Below, piece by piece: positions 1 through 5,097 of a stretch of DNA of 6,435 bases. The stretch lies in contig MGOA01000030.1 in the NCBI GenBank assembly GCA_001796965.1, forward strand, positions 1 to 6,435, read 5' to 3'. The notes beneath the pieces are model-generated. The model was not told the origin of the DNA, ran no database searches, and worked only from the letters and a program-made list of their open reading frames with translations. The position numbers and the translations under genes were made by a program. Positions within the stretch are counted from its first letter, which is position 1. Every line of letters begins with the position of its first letter. The stretch comes from Chloroflexi bacterium RBG_16_64_43. GTDB taxonomy: Bacteria; Chloroflexota; Anaerolineae; Anaerolineales; RBG-16-64-43.

Positions 1-293
1 CTGAGCGCCTGCTCGACATGAGACACGCACGAGGCGCAGGTCATGCCGCGCACTTCCAAGGTCTGCTCGACCGTCGCCACGCCGTAGCCGACATCCTCAA
101 CCGCCTGGTGCAGCTTGGCCACCGTGACCGCCGCCGGGTCGTATTTCAGGCTGGCTTTGCTGGTGCCCAGGTTGACAACGACCTCGCGCACCGAAGGCAA
201 CCCGCGCAGTGCCCCTTCGACATGCGAGACACATGAAGCGCAGGTCATCCCGGTAATTGGAAGCGATAGACTCTCGATGCGACTCTCACTCAT
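1..293 (-). CDS. copA: P1B-type copper-transporting ATPase, N-terminal fragment with two HMA domains (runs off the left edge)
   Basis: Only the first 97 residues lie in the window; the gene continues past base 1. Two heavy-metal-associated (HMA) domains are visible, each opening with the identical stretch GMTCASCVSHVE, at residues 15-26 and 83-94. The paired cysteines (18/21 and 86/89) are the classic Cu(I)-binding CxxC. Between them the first domain shows the usual HMA pattern, ending in the EDVGYG segment. Tandem HMA domains at the N-terminus are typical of CopA-type Cu(I)-exporting P-type ATPases, but the TM, phosphorylation (DKTG) and CPC elements are outside the window, so the transport class is inferred. 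The ATG at 293-291 overlaps the stop of the upstream CsoR-like gene as ATGA, so the two are probably translationally coupled. A purine-rich stretch just upstream (AGTAGGGA, and GAGGAAAG further out) could act as ribosome binding site. Confidence 0.88.
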   Translation of the reverse strand, partial: MSESRIESLSLPITGMTCASCVSHVEGALRGLPSVREVVVNLGTSKASLKYDPAAVTVAKLHQAVEDVGYGVATVEQTLEVRGMTCASCVSHVEQAL

Positions 294-595
294 CTGGAAA
301 TCCCTACTTTCCTCGTCATAGGGTGGAGAGGCCGCTGAAGCCCATCCACCAACAGCTCAAGCTCGGCCGCGCTTATCTGCGAGCCGGGTGCATCGCGTGT
401 GGAGGTAAAGTATTCGGCCACCAGCTGCAGGGTCAGCACCCGGCGCGCCGCTTGCAGGGCGCATTGCACGGCCACGATGTGGCCGATGACCGTGCGCCCG
501 TCGGCGCCCGCCTCCAGCATGGCCGCCACAGCTCGCAAGTGCCCGGCGGCGCTGCGCAGTCGGTGCGTCGTCCGCTCACAGGAGTCAGGCTGCAT
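290..595 (-). CDS. CsoR/RcnR/FrmR-family (DUF156) regulator lacking the canonical copper ligands
   Basis: This 101-aa all-helical protein has the family's N-terminal signature RLRSAAGHLRAV (residues 12-23, compare RLxRxxGQxRGI) and the second-helix pattern IVAVQCALQAA (40-50). Members of this family are DNA-binding tetramers that repress metal-efflux or formaldehyde genes until an effector binds. The usual CsoR Cu(I) ligands are a Cys in the GRxC segment and an HxxxC pair in the following helix. By my alignment these positions are Gly33, Leu58 and Tyr62, so all three are missing. The remaining cysteines (6 and 45) lie elsewhere. The C-terminal tail of about 40 residues is poorly conserved. 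The ATG lies inside the end of the preceding gene (11-bp overlap) and the stop overlaps the ATPase start by 4 bp, so the protein almost certainly works on the same pathway. The family assignment is fairly secure; the effector is unknown. Confidence 0.82.
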   Translation of the reverse strand: MQPDSCERTTHRLRSAAGHLRAVAAMLEAGADGRTVIGHIVAVQCALQAARRVLTLQLVAEYFTSTRDAPGSQISAAELELLVDGLQRPLHPMTRKVGISR

Positions 596-971
596 GGCCC
601 GCCACTCCGGGCGGCGACATGCCCCGCCTCAGATCCTCGAACGCGCGGCGCACCAGCACGGTAGTCGACTCCAGGCCTCGCCGACGAGGGTCGTCCGCGA
701 CGGAGAACCAGGTCTGGTTGTCATGGCCACGCACCAGCAGGGACACCGGCGGCCCCTCCTCGCCGTAGACCAGGAGCACGATCAACTGGCAATTGCAGCG
801 TGCCGTTCCGTGGTGCGGACAGGGAACCTCCGCCCGCGCAACCCAGGCCGTCCTCTGCAGGTCAAAGGAACGCACGACCTGCAGCCCCAGCCGTTCGAGG
901 CCTTGGGTTACGGTCGCCGCCGCGAGCTGGCAATCGACGGCTAGACTGATGGAGTCGTTGCCTGCATCCAT
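585..971 (-). CDS. Uncharacterised Cys/His-rich protein, putative metal-binding, first gene of the regulator-ATPase operon
   Basis: A 128-aa protein with no signal peptide or TM helix, so probably cytoplasmic. I do not recognise a named family. Its most striking part is CPHHGTARCNCQ (residues 51-62), a compact cluster of three Cys and two His followed by a hydrophobic strand (LIVLLVYG), which looks like a metal-binding hairpin in a small alpha/beta fold. Another Cys is at 14. The N-terminal part suggests strand-helix-strand (SISLAVDCQ, then a helix around 17-28, then LQVVRSFDLQ). The start is supported by GAGGGG 5 nt upstream of the ATG at 971. The gene overlaps the CsoR-like gene by 11 bp and so belongs to the ATPase operon. 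The context suggests a metal sensor, chaperone or partner of the ligand-poor regulator; this role is inference. Confidence 0.72.
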   Translation of the reverse strand: MDAGNDSISLAVDCQLAAATVTQGLERLGLQVVRSFDLQRTAWVARAEVPCPHHGTARCNCQLIVLLVYGEEGPPVSLLVRGHDNQTWFSVADDPRRRGLESTTVLVRRAFEDLRRGMSPPGVAGHAA

Positions 972-1040
972 CTCATCCCCTCGATCCCAAGCCTATCCGG
1001 TCCCCTATGCCCTTTCGAGCGCCATTTGACTTGGCAGGGC

Positions 1041-1060
1041 GATGCGCTACTTGGCGCATC
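1041..1060. promoter_or_regulatory. Candidate operator: 20-bp palindrome upstream of the 128-aa protein / CsoR-like / ATPase operon
   Basis: GATGCGCTACTTGGCGCATC has perfect 7-bp arms (GATGCGC/GCGCATC) around a 6-nt centre. It lies 70-89 nt upstream of the first start codon of the operon at 971, in the only gap (146 bp) of the minus-strand cluster. Half of it, GATGCGCCAAGT read on the minus strand, recurs exactly in the lgt/membrane-protein divergent region (3310-3321). No T-run follows on either strand, so a terminator is less likely than a binding site. Confidence 0.4.
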
Positions 1061-1097
1061 GCAATCGATCGCGACACCTGGCTCGCCCCTTGAATGC

Positions 1098-1113
1098 CGT
1101 GCGGCAGCGCACG
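1098..1113 (-). other. GC-rich hairpin just after the CcdA-type gene
   Basis: CGTGCG-GCAG-CGCACG is a perfect 6-bp stem with a 4-nt loop. It begins five bases after the end of the CcdA-type gene in the direction of transcription. No U-tract follows, so it is not a convincing intrinsic terminator; it could stabilise the mRNA end or assist termination. Confidence 0.3.
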
Positions 1114-1117
1114 CCCT

Positions 1118-1939
1118 CTAGACAGTGGCCAGTATGAGCAATCCCATGCCCACCACCCCGCCCCCCAGCACCAGGCGAACCCATTCCTTGTGATGCAGGT
1201 TCCAGTGCGCCACCCGGTTGAGGGCAGGACGAGCCGAGGCGGCGATGAGGACAGCCACCAGCGGCAAAATGAAAACGAGGTTGTACAGGATAAGGTAGGC
1301 ATAGCCCAGCAGGGCTGTTGGTTGCATGGCCAAGAGACTCAGAACTCCCAGATAGACCGCGCCGCTGCATGGGACAGTGCACAACCCGATCAGAAAGCCG
1401 CCAGTGACGAGCGCAGGCAACGTGGCCTTCTTCGCCGCCTGACGGGCGATCTGACCGATCTTGCCGGGTGCCTGCAGGCGCCGCCCCCAGTCCGGCAGAA
1501 AGAAGTCTTTGATCATCCACAGGCCGAATAGCACCGCAAGGAGAGCCCCGATTCGGGCGGGAATATGCTGGCGCGTGAAGAAGTCGAGCGACGCAAGTAA
1601 TCCCACCCCCAACGCGAGATAGGTCAGGAACACCGCCGCGATGTAAACGCCTCCCAATCCGAGCATGCGCGTGCGCACGCGCCCGGCATCCGCCTCGTTG
1701 CCTTGCAGCGTGGTCAGGAGAGCCGTGATGAATAGCAGGAGGACCGTGAAAGCGCACGGATTGATGCCATCCACGACCCCGGCCACCAGCACCGCCGGTA
1801 GCGTGATCTTGGGCAGGTAGATCTGCATCGCGGCACTCGGCGCGTGCGGGTGCCACCACCCGGTGAGCGCCACGGCCCCGAGTGCTGCCACGGTCAGGAG
1901 GGACGCAATGGTGATGCGTCGCAGCGGGCTGGAGGTCAT
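1118..1939 (-). CDS. CcdA/DsbD transmembrane-domain family protein (thiol-electron transport across the membrane)
   Basis: A 273-aa polytopic membrane protein. Hydrophobic segments lie at about 9-27, 48-75, 93-117, 128-147, 174-204, 208-235 and 253-271; the first is an extra N-terminal anchor. The family hallmark is a pair of intramembrane Pro-Cys motifs, seen here as DGINPCAFTVLLLF (Cys62) and GLCTVPCSGAVYLG (Cys191). These carry reducing equivalents from cytoplasmic thioredoxin to extracytoplasmic thiols. A further Cys187 makes a CxxxC in the second motif. The gene starts 3 bp after the cupredoxin stop, so it belongs to the lgt operon. No thioredoxin-fold partner and no cytochrome c synthesis gene is visible. 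A role in keeping copper-binding cysteines reduced fits the neighbours better than haem ligation, but this is inferred. A 320-residue frame overlapping it on the same strand is a shadow. Confidence 0.88.
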   Translation of the reverse strand: MTSSPLRRITIASLLTVAALGAVALTGWWHPHAPSAAMQIYLPKITLPAVLVAGVVDGINPCAFTVLLLFITALLTTLQGNEADAGRVRTRMLGLGGVYIAAVFLTYLALGVGLLASLDFFTRQHIPARIGALLAVLFGLWMIKDFFLPDWGRRLQAPGKIGQIARQAAKKATLPALVTGGFLIGLCTVPCSGAVYLGVLSLLAMQPTALLGYAYLILYNLVFILPLVAVLIAASARPALNRVAHWNLHHKEWVRLVLGGGVVGMGLLILATV

Positions 1940-1942
1940 ACG

Positions 1943-2401
1943 CTAGGCGTCCACGATGAGCGTGCCCTGCATGGTCGGATTGGCCCGCCCGCCGCAGCAG
2001 ATGTCGCAATAGAAGCCGTAACTACCAGGCGTAGTGGGCGTGAACGTGGTGTACTGGCTACCCTCCGGAGGGGCGATGATGTTCAGCCCCAACTCGTCCA
2101 CGGCCCACTGATGTTTGCCTCCGCCATCGGTGTGATGCGCGTTGTCGAGGCTGGTGAGGCGCACCGTCACAGGCACACCGGCCTTGACCAGAATCTCGGG
2201 CATGTCGAAGCCCGACATGTCGGCGGTGATGTCGACCACGTTGCCAGCCATCGGTTCCGGCGCCGGCTTGAAGAACGCGCTGACCAGCAATGCGCCTGCG
2301 ACAGTCAGCACCCCCAAAACCACCGCTCCGTAGCCAATCGAACGCATGTGCCGCGCGCGGCGCCGGCGCTGAGCCATTTCTTGACGGGGCTTCTTGGTCA
2401 T
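1943..2401 (-). CDS. Membrane-anchored cupredoxin-fold protein with a CuA-like CDICCGG loop
   Basis: This 152-aa protein has a very basic cytoplasmic start (QRRRRARHMR, 11-20), one TM helix at about 23-43, and an external cupredoxin domain from about 55. The C-terminal half reads as beta strands with FTPTTPGSYGFYCDICCGG (Cys132, 135, 136), then NPTM (Met144) and GTLIV, which is the usual cupredoxin copper loop. Upstream, HHTDGGGKH (His89, 90, 97) supplies possible His ligands. CoxII-type CuA sites use CxxxCxxxHxxM. Here the spacing Cys132-Cys136 fits, but the His position is Ala140/Asn141 and the Met is shifted by one, so the site is not canonical. The ATG at 2401 overlaps the Lgt stop as ATGA, and the CcdA-type gene follows after 3 bp. 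Copper binding is likely; whether it stores, delivers or transfers electrons is not visible. Confidence 0.85.
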   Translation of the reverse strand: MTKKPRQEMAQRRRRARHMRSIGYGAVVLGVLTVAGALLVSAFFKPAPEPMAGNVVDITADMSGFDMPEILVKAGVPVTVRLTSLDNAHHTDGGGKHQWAVDELGLNIIAPPEGSQYTTFTPTTPGSYGFYCDICCGGRANPTMQGTLIVDA

Positions 2402-3264
2402 TGCGAGGATTCAATTCTGTCATCCCGCCGCAGCGAGGACATTGGGGAAGGACGGGTTGGCTTCCGATGTGTCGCCTCCATCCGGCGGGTGGAGCCGCGT
2501 CGCAGTAACACAACCAGGGAGGGGATGGCCACGGCCAAAGCCACCAGGCTGCTGATCTGCGATTGGTTCAGCCCAAAGGCCACGATCCGGTAGGAGCTCC
2601 AAAAGGTGATCGCGAAGCGAATGGCGGAATACAGGATCAGGTACAGAAGGAACAAAGCACCTTCTGGGAGGCCCTTCTTTCTCCGCAAGGTCCACAACAC
2701 AGCGAAGATGCCGAGGTTCATGGCGATTTCATAAATCGGCATGGGCGCATAGAAGACTCCCAACTGCGGAACCATCGCATCCGGGCTGGTGTAGGCCAGG
2801 CCCAAGGGGCCGCTCGTGGGCTTGCCCACCGAGTCTCCGGTGATAATGCACGCAACACGTCCAATGGCCTGGGCGAGTACCAGACCGGGGGCCGAGGCGT
2901 CCAGGAGGCGCAAGAGATTCCAGTGCCTGCGGCGCGCGACGATGGCGATGGCAACTAACCCCCCGGCAACGCCTCCCCAGATGGCCAGGCCTCCCTCCCA
3001 GAAGTACAACGCCCGCACGGGATTGGCGGCGAAGATATCCGGCCAGTGGTCGATGACGTGGAAAATGCGTGCGCCCACCAGACCCGCAAGAACCACGCTG
3101 AGTGCCACGTCGTAGATTTCGGCGGTGACAAATCCCTTGCGGCCTGCCTCCTTGGCGGCGAGCCAGACTCCGGTGGCGACGGCGGCCAGCACAATCAGGC
3201 TGTACCAGCGCAGGTGAAAGTGCCCGATCGATAGAAGGATTGGGTCGATTGTGACTGTGATCAT
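2398..3264 (-). CDS. lgt: Prolipoprotein diacylglyceryl transferase (Lgt), divergent
   Basis: A 288-aa polytopic membrane protein of the Lgt family, which transfers diacylglycerol from phosphatidylglycerol to the lipobox cysteine of prolipoproteins. Recognisable elements are the N-terminal LRWYSL (Tyr21), EGGLAIWGGVAGG (90-102), the signature AQAIGRVACIITGDSVG (131-147) with Arg136 and Gly147, PIYEI (176-180), IRFAITFW (215-222) with Arg216, and the late GLNQSQISSL (231-240). In E. coli numbering Arg143, Gly154 and Tyr26 are matched, Glu151 is Asp, and Asn146 is Cys139. The usual HPTQLYE is reduced to PMPIYE. The basic tail of about 30 residues is non-conserved. I chose the ATG at 3264 because GAGAGGAA sits just upstream; a GTG at 3285 would add seven residues (MTSREEA). 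It heads an operon with the cupredoxin and CcdA-type genes, and three lipoprotein substrates are encoded nearby. Confidence 0.9.
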   Translation of the reverse strand: MITVTIDPILLSIGHFHLRWYSLIVLAAVATGVWLAAKEAGRKGFVTAEIYDVALSVVLAGLVGARIFHVIDHWPDIFAANPVRALYFWEGGLAIWGGVAGGLVAIAIVARRRHWNLLRLLDASAPGLVLAQAIGRVACIITGDSVGKPTSGPLGLAYTSPDAMVPQLGVFYAPMPIYEIAMNLGIFAVLWTLRRKKGLPEGALFLLYLILYSAIRFAITFWSSYRIVAFGLNQSQISSLVALAVAIPSLVVLLRRGSTRRMEATHRKPTRPSPMSSLRRDDRIESSQ

Positions 3265-3267
3265 GGC

Positions 3268-3275
3268 TTCCTCTC
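3268..3275 (-). promoter_or_regulatory. Ribosome binding site of lgt (decides the start at 3264)
   Basis: On the minus strand GAGAGGAA lies 3 nt before the ATG at 3264, with the GAGG core 5 nt away. It overlaps the coding sequence of the alternative GTG start at 3285, which argues for the ATG. Confidence 0.6.
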
Positions 3276-3285
3276 TCGACGTCAC

Positions 3286-3401
3286 TGTAGGCCTTCCAGG
3301 ACCGGCGGGGATGCGCCAAGTGATGGCGCGGCCCGTAGGCCATTGTGCCTAGAGCGCGGCACGTCGGATGACGGACCCAGTCGCCCGGAGCATCCGCTAG
3401 C
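3286..3401. promoter_or_regulatory. Divergent intergenic region with two candidate operators
   Basis: This region separates the minus-strand lgt operon from the plus-strand membrane-protein operon and must hold both promoters, although I see no clear -35/-10 pair. It contains GATGCGCCAAGT (3310-3321), an exact match to half of the palindrome at 1041-1060. Here it forms a GCGCC/GGCGC stem (3313-3317 and 3325-3329). A second inverted repeat, TAGGC-cattgt-GCCTA, spans 3336-3351. Either could be the site of a shared metal-responsive regulator. The recognition sequence of the CsoR-like protein is unknown. Confidence 0.4.
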
Positions 3402-3420
3402 ATGGAGGGGAAGGAGGAGG

Positions 3421-3430
3421 GGAGGAAGGA
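3421..3430 (+). promoter_or_regulatory. Polypurine ribosome binding site supporting a GTG start at 3435
   Basis: GGAGGAAGGA ends 4 nt before the GTG at 3435 and caps a purine-only run beginning near 3405. If the ATG at 3402 were used, this run would encode a low-complexity MEGKEEGRKDY leader. It reads better as an untranslated Shine-Dalgarno region. Confidence 0.5.
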
Positions 3431-3434
3431 CTAC

Positions 3435-3944
3435 GTGACGACCGTGGCCGTGGGTGACCGGCGTATCGTTTGGCCCGTGTTCGTCGGGCTCTTGGCGGGC
3501 GCCGGCCTCAGCCTGCTTTACTTCGCCATCGTCTCGTGGGCGGAAAGCCCGCGCCACGCGCTCGAGCAGTTTTGGACCGATCGCTGGATTGTGCTGCCGA
3601 TCGTGGTCGGGTTCGGTGTGCAAGCGGCGCTCTACACGATCCTGAAGAAGCGCCTGTATTTGCCCGCGGCATCCCCGGGCCCGAGCGGTCCTTTGATGGG
3701 CGCCGGTGGGACGACCTCAACCGCCGCGATGATCGCCTGTTGCGCGCATCATGTTACCGACGTTCTGCCGCTGGTCGGCCTGACCGCGGCAAGCGCCTTT
3801 CTCGCGCAGTACCGGACCGTGTTCATGCTGGTGGGCTTGGCCACGACGCTGGCCGGCATCGCAGTGATGTTGGCCATTCTGATGAAGGAACGTAGGCGGG
3901 CTACAAAGATAGATCTCGAAGTGGGCCAAATGGAGGTGGCATGA
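3435..3944 (+). CDS. Four-helix membrane protein with an intramembrane CCAHH motif, putative metal-handling, unknown family
   Basis: A 169-aa integral membrane protein (180 aa if the ATG at 3402 is used). Predicted helices are at about 11-34, 52-70, 97-122 and 127-150, with a basic cytoplasmic tail (KERRRATK). The outstanding motif is ACCAHHVTDVLPLVGLTAA (residues 101-119): two adjacent Cys, two adjacent His and an Asp within the start of the third helix, preceded by a small-residue segment GAGGTTSTAA. This arrangement resembles metal sites in small heavy-metal membrane proteins (the vicinal Cys pair of MerT is a loose parallel), but I cannot name a family. The stop overlaps the start of the following lipoprotein as ATGA, implying joint production. 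A role in copper or other soft-metal passage or loading is inferred from the motif and neighbours. The start choice rests on the purine-rich ribosome binding site at 3421-3430. Confidence 0.78.
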   Translation: MTTVAVGDRRIVWPVFVGLLAGAGLSLLYFAIVSWAESPRHALEQFWTDRWIVLPIVVGFGVQAALYTILKKRLYLPAASPGPSGPLMGAGGTTSTAAMIACCAHHVTDVLPLVGLTAASAFLAQYRTVFMLVGLATTLAGIAVMLAILMKERRRATKIDLEVGQMEVA

Positions 3945-4450
3945 GTCGTTTCGTGATTGGGCTGGTCTCTTTCGCAGTAATCCTGGCCGGATGTACATCC
4001 GGCGCAGCAAGCGCAACTCCTACTTTGGCAATCCCATCCACACCGACCCCTCTGGCGACTCAAATCCCCGCCGTTGCGCCAGGAACAACAGCCGAGGCAA
4101 ATGCAGCCTTGTCGCAGACCGATAGCCAAGGGTCCATCACGGTGGAAATCACACCCGTAGACCTCGCGGCCGCCAGCGCCACGATTGCTTTTGAAGTCTC
4201 GCTCAACACCCATTCGGTCGACTTGAGCATGGACCTGGCGGCGGCAGCCACGTTAACCACCGACACCGGCCGATCGGTTGCCGCTCTTACCTGGGACGCT
4301 CCCAAGGGCGGCCATCACGTCTCGGGAAAGCTCATCTTTCCCGCGCTCGTCGATGGAACTCCCCTGCTGGAGGGTGCCTCCCAGTTGACTCTCATGCTCA
4401 CCGGCATCGATGCGCCCGAGCGGCGGTTTGCCTGGGACCTCCCCTTCTAG
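3941..4450 (+). CDS. Lipoprotein of unknown function with a Thr/Pro linker and a beta-rich domain
   Basis: A 169-aa protein with a short signal peptide ending in the lipobox LAGC (Cys18), so it should be lipidated by Lgt and tethered outside the membrane. A Thr/Pro/Ala-rich linker (about 20-52, including PTPTPLATQIP) leads to a beta-strand-rich domain from about 62 to the end. Strands are suggested by SITVEITPVDL, ATIAFEVSLNTHSVDLSMD, KLIFPAL and QLTLMLTGI. The segment NTHSVDLSMDL (His91, Met97) and GGHHVSG (His125, His126) offer possible metal ligands but no recognised site. The fold could be Ig-like or cupredoxin-like without a Cys ligand. The ATGA overlap with the CCAHH membrane protein suggests the two act together. 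I do not recognise a characterised family. Confidence 0.82.
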   Translation: MSRFVIGLVSFAVILAGCTSGAASATPTLAIPSTPTPLATQIPAVAPGTTAEANAALSQTDSQGSITVEITPVDLAAASATIAFEVSLNTHSVDLSMDLAAAATLTTDTGRSVAALTWDAPKGGHHVSGKLIFPALVDGTPLLEGASQLTLMLTGIDAPERRFAWDLPF

Positions 4451-4456
4451 GCCGAC

Positions 4457-4999
4457 ATGCGAGCATGTCGTGGTCTCCCGTTGTTGGTTGGCTTGGTGCT
4501 ATCGTCTTGCACCGGCACCTGGGTGTCCGGGGCGATGGGATGGGGCGCGCCTCAGGCGACTCTGTCGCCAGCGCAGCAGATCGAGCTTCTGCGATCAGAA
4601 CTGATACCGGCCCAAGACTCTCTGACAGGCTATGGACCCACGTTCAGCCGGGCAGGGTATGAGCAGCTGCTCGAGTGGAACGGGGAGATGGCGCCGGAAA
4701 CACGCTGGGCTGGTGCCTACGAAGCGCTCGACATCCGCCTCCCGTGCTGCAACGCCGCCCACCCCAATAGAGACGAGAAACGCAATTGCGGCTGTGGTCA
4801 TCACGCCGCCCTCTATGGCGCGTCGAAGAGCCTGCTGCATCGCGGCTTTTCAGCGGCCGAAGCGCAAGTCGAGGTGGATCGCTGGAGGGCCTTCTACTTC
4901 CCGAAGGAGCGGCTGTTGACCGAGCTGAGGCGGCGGGCGCTGACCGACCCGAATTACGAGCAGGCATTGCGCAACATGGAACAGCAAGGAGCATGCTAA
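4457..4999 (+). CDS. Lipoprotein with a CC-H-CGCGHH ligand cluster, putative metal carrier, unknown family
   Basis: A 180-aa protein. A signal peptide with lipobox LSSC (Cys18) predicts a lipid-anchored external protein. The body is mostly helical. In the middle lies a concentrated ligand cluster: LPCCNAAH (Cys97, Cys98, His102) and, after a charged spacer, NCGCGHH (Cys111, Cys113, His115, His116). The chain ends in Cys180. The helix after the cluster carries a conserved-looking FSAAEAQVEVDRWRAFYFP stretch (131-149). CGCG recalls the PCYCGC-motif proteins, but the surrounding sequence does not clearly match, so I leave it unnamed. CxCxH is not a haem c motif (CxxCH). It starts 6 bp after the preceding lipoprotein and is probably in the same transcript. 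The ligand count and context suggest a copper or other soft-metal carrier, and its thiols would need a reductant such as the CcdA-type protein; both points are inference. Confidence 0.8.
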   Translation: MRACRGLPLLVGLVLSSCTGTWVSGAMGWGAPQATLSPAQQIELLRSELIPAQDSLTGYGPTFSRAGYEQLLEWNGEMAPETRWAGAYEALDIRLPCCNAAHPNRDEKRNCGCGHHAALYGASKSLLHRGFSAAEAQVEVDRWRAFYFPKERLLTELRRRALTDPNYEQALRNMEQQGAC

Positions 5000-5085
5000 G
5001 GGGCTTTCCTCCTGCCGCCAGAAGTCCGATCGCCGACCGCGGGCAATGACACCTCGATTTCCACACCCGCCTTTCACAAGAGACC

Positions 5086-5090
5086 GGAGG
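5086..5090 (+). promoter_or_regulatory. Ribosome binding site of the DUF2933-like gene
   Basis: GGAGG lies 7 nt upstream of the ATG at 5098, a standard spacing. A TTG at 5095 is in frame but is placed less well. Confidence 0.6.
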
Positions 5091-5097
5091 CCAATTG

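Noticed and set aside
993..1007. CsoR-type G-tract operator near TATCCGGTCCCCTAT
   Set aside because: It reads as a partial mirror repeat, not an inverted repeat, and does not match the known CsoR pseudo-palindrome.
1047..2009. A 320-residue open frame on the minus strand, the longest in the window
   Set aside because: It overlaps the CcdA-type gene in another frame of the same strand, is rich in Arg/Gly/His with no membrane segments or known motifs, and would run through the adjoining cupredoxin end. The CcdA frame has clear family motifs.
1844..2593. A 249-residue plus-strand frame opposite the cupredoxin and lgt genes
   Set aside because: It is antisense to three well-supported genes, has shadow-like composition and no recognisable domain.
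2729..3403. A 224-residue minus-strand frame over lgt
   Set aside because: It is a frame-shifted shadow of lgt: Arg/His/Gly-rich, no membrane helices, no motif.
4787..4807. Possible haem c attachment motif in NCGCGHH
   Set aside because: The residues are CxCxH, not CxxCH, so a covalent haem site is not supported.
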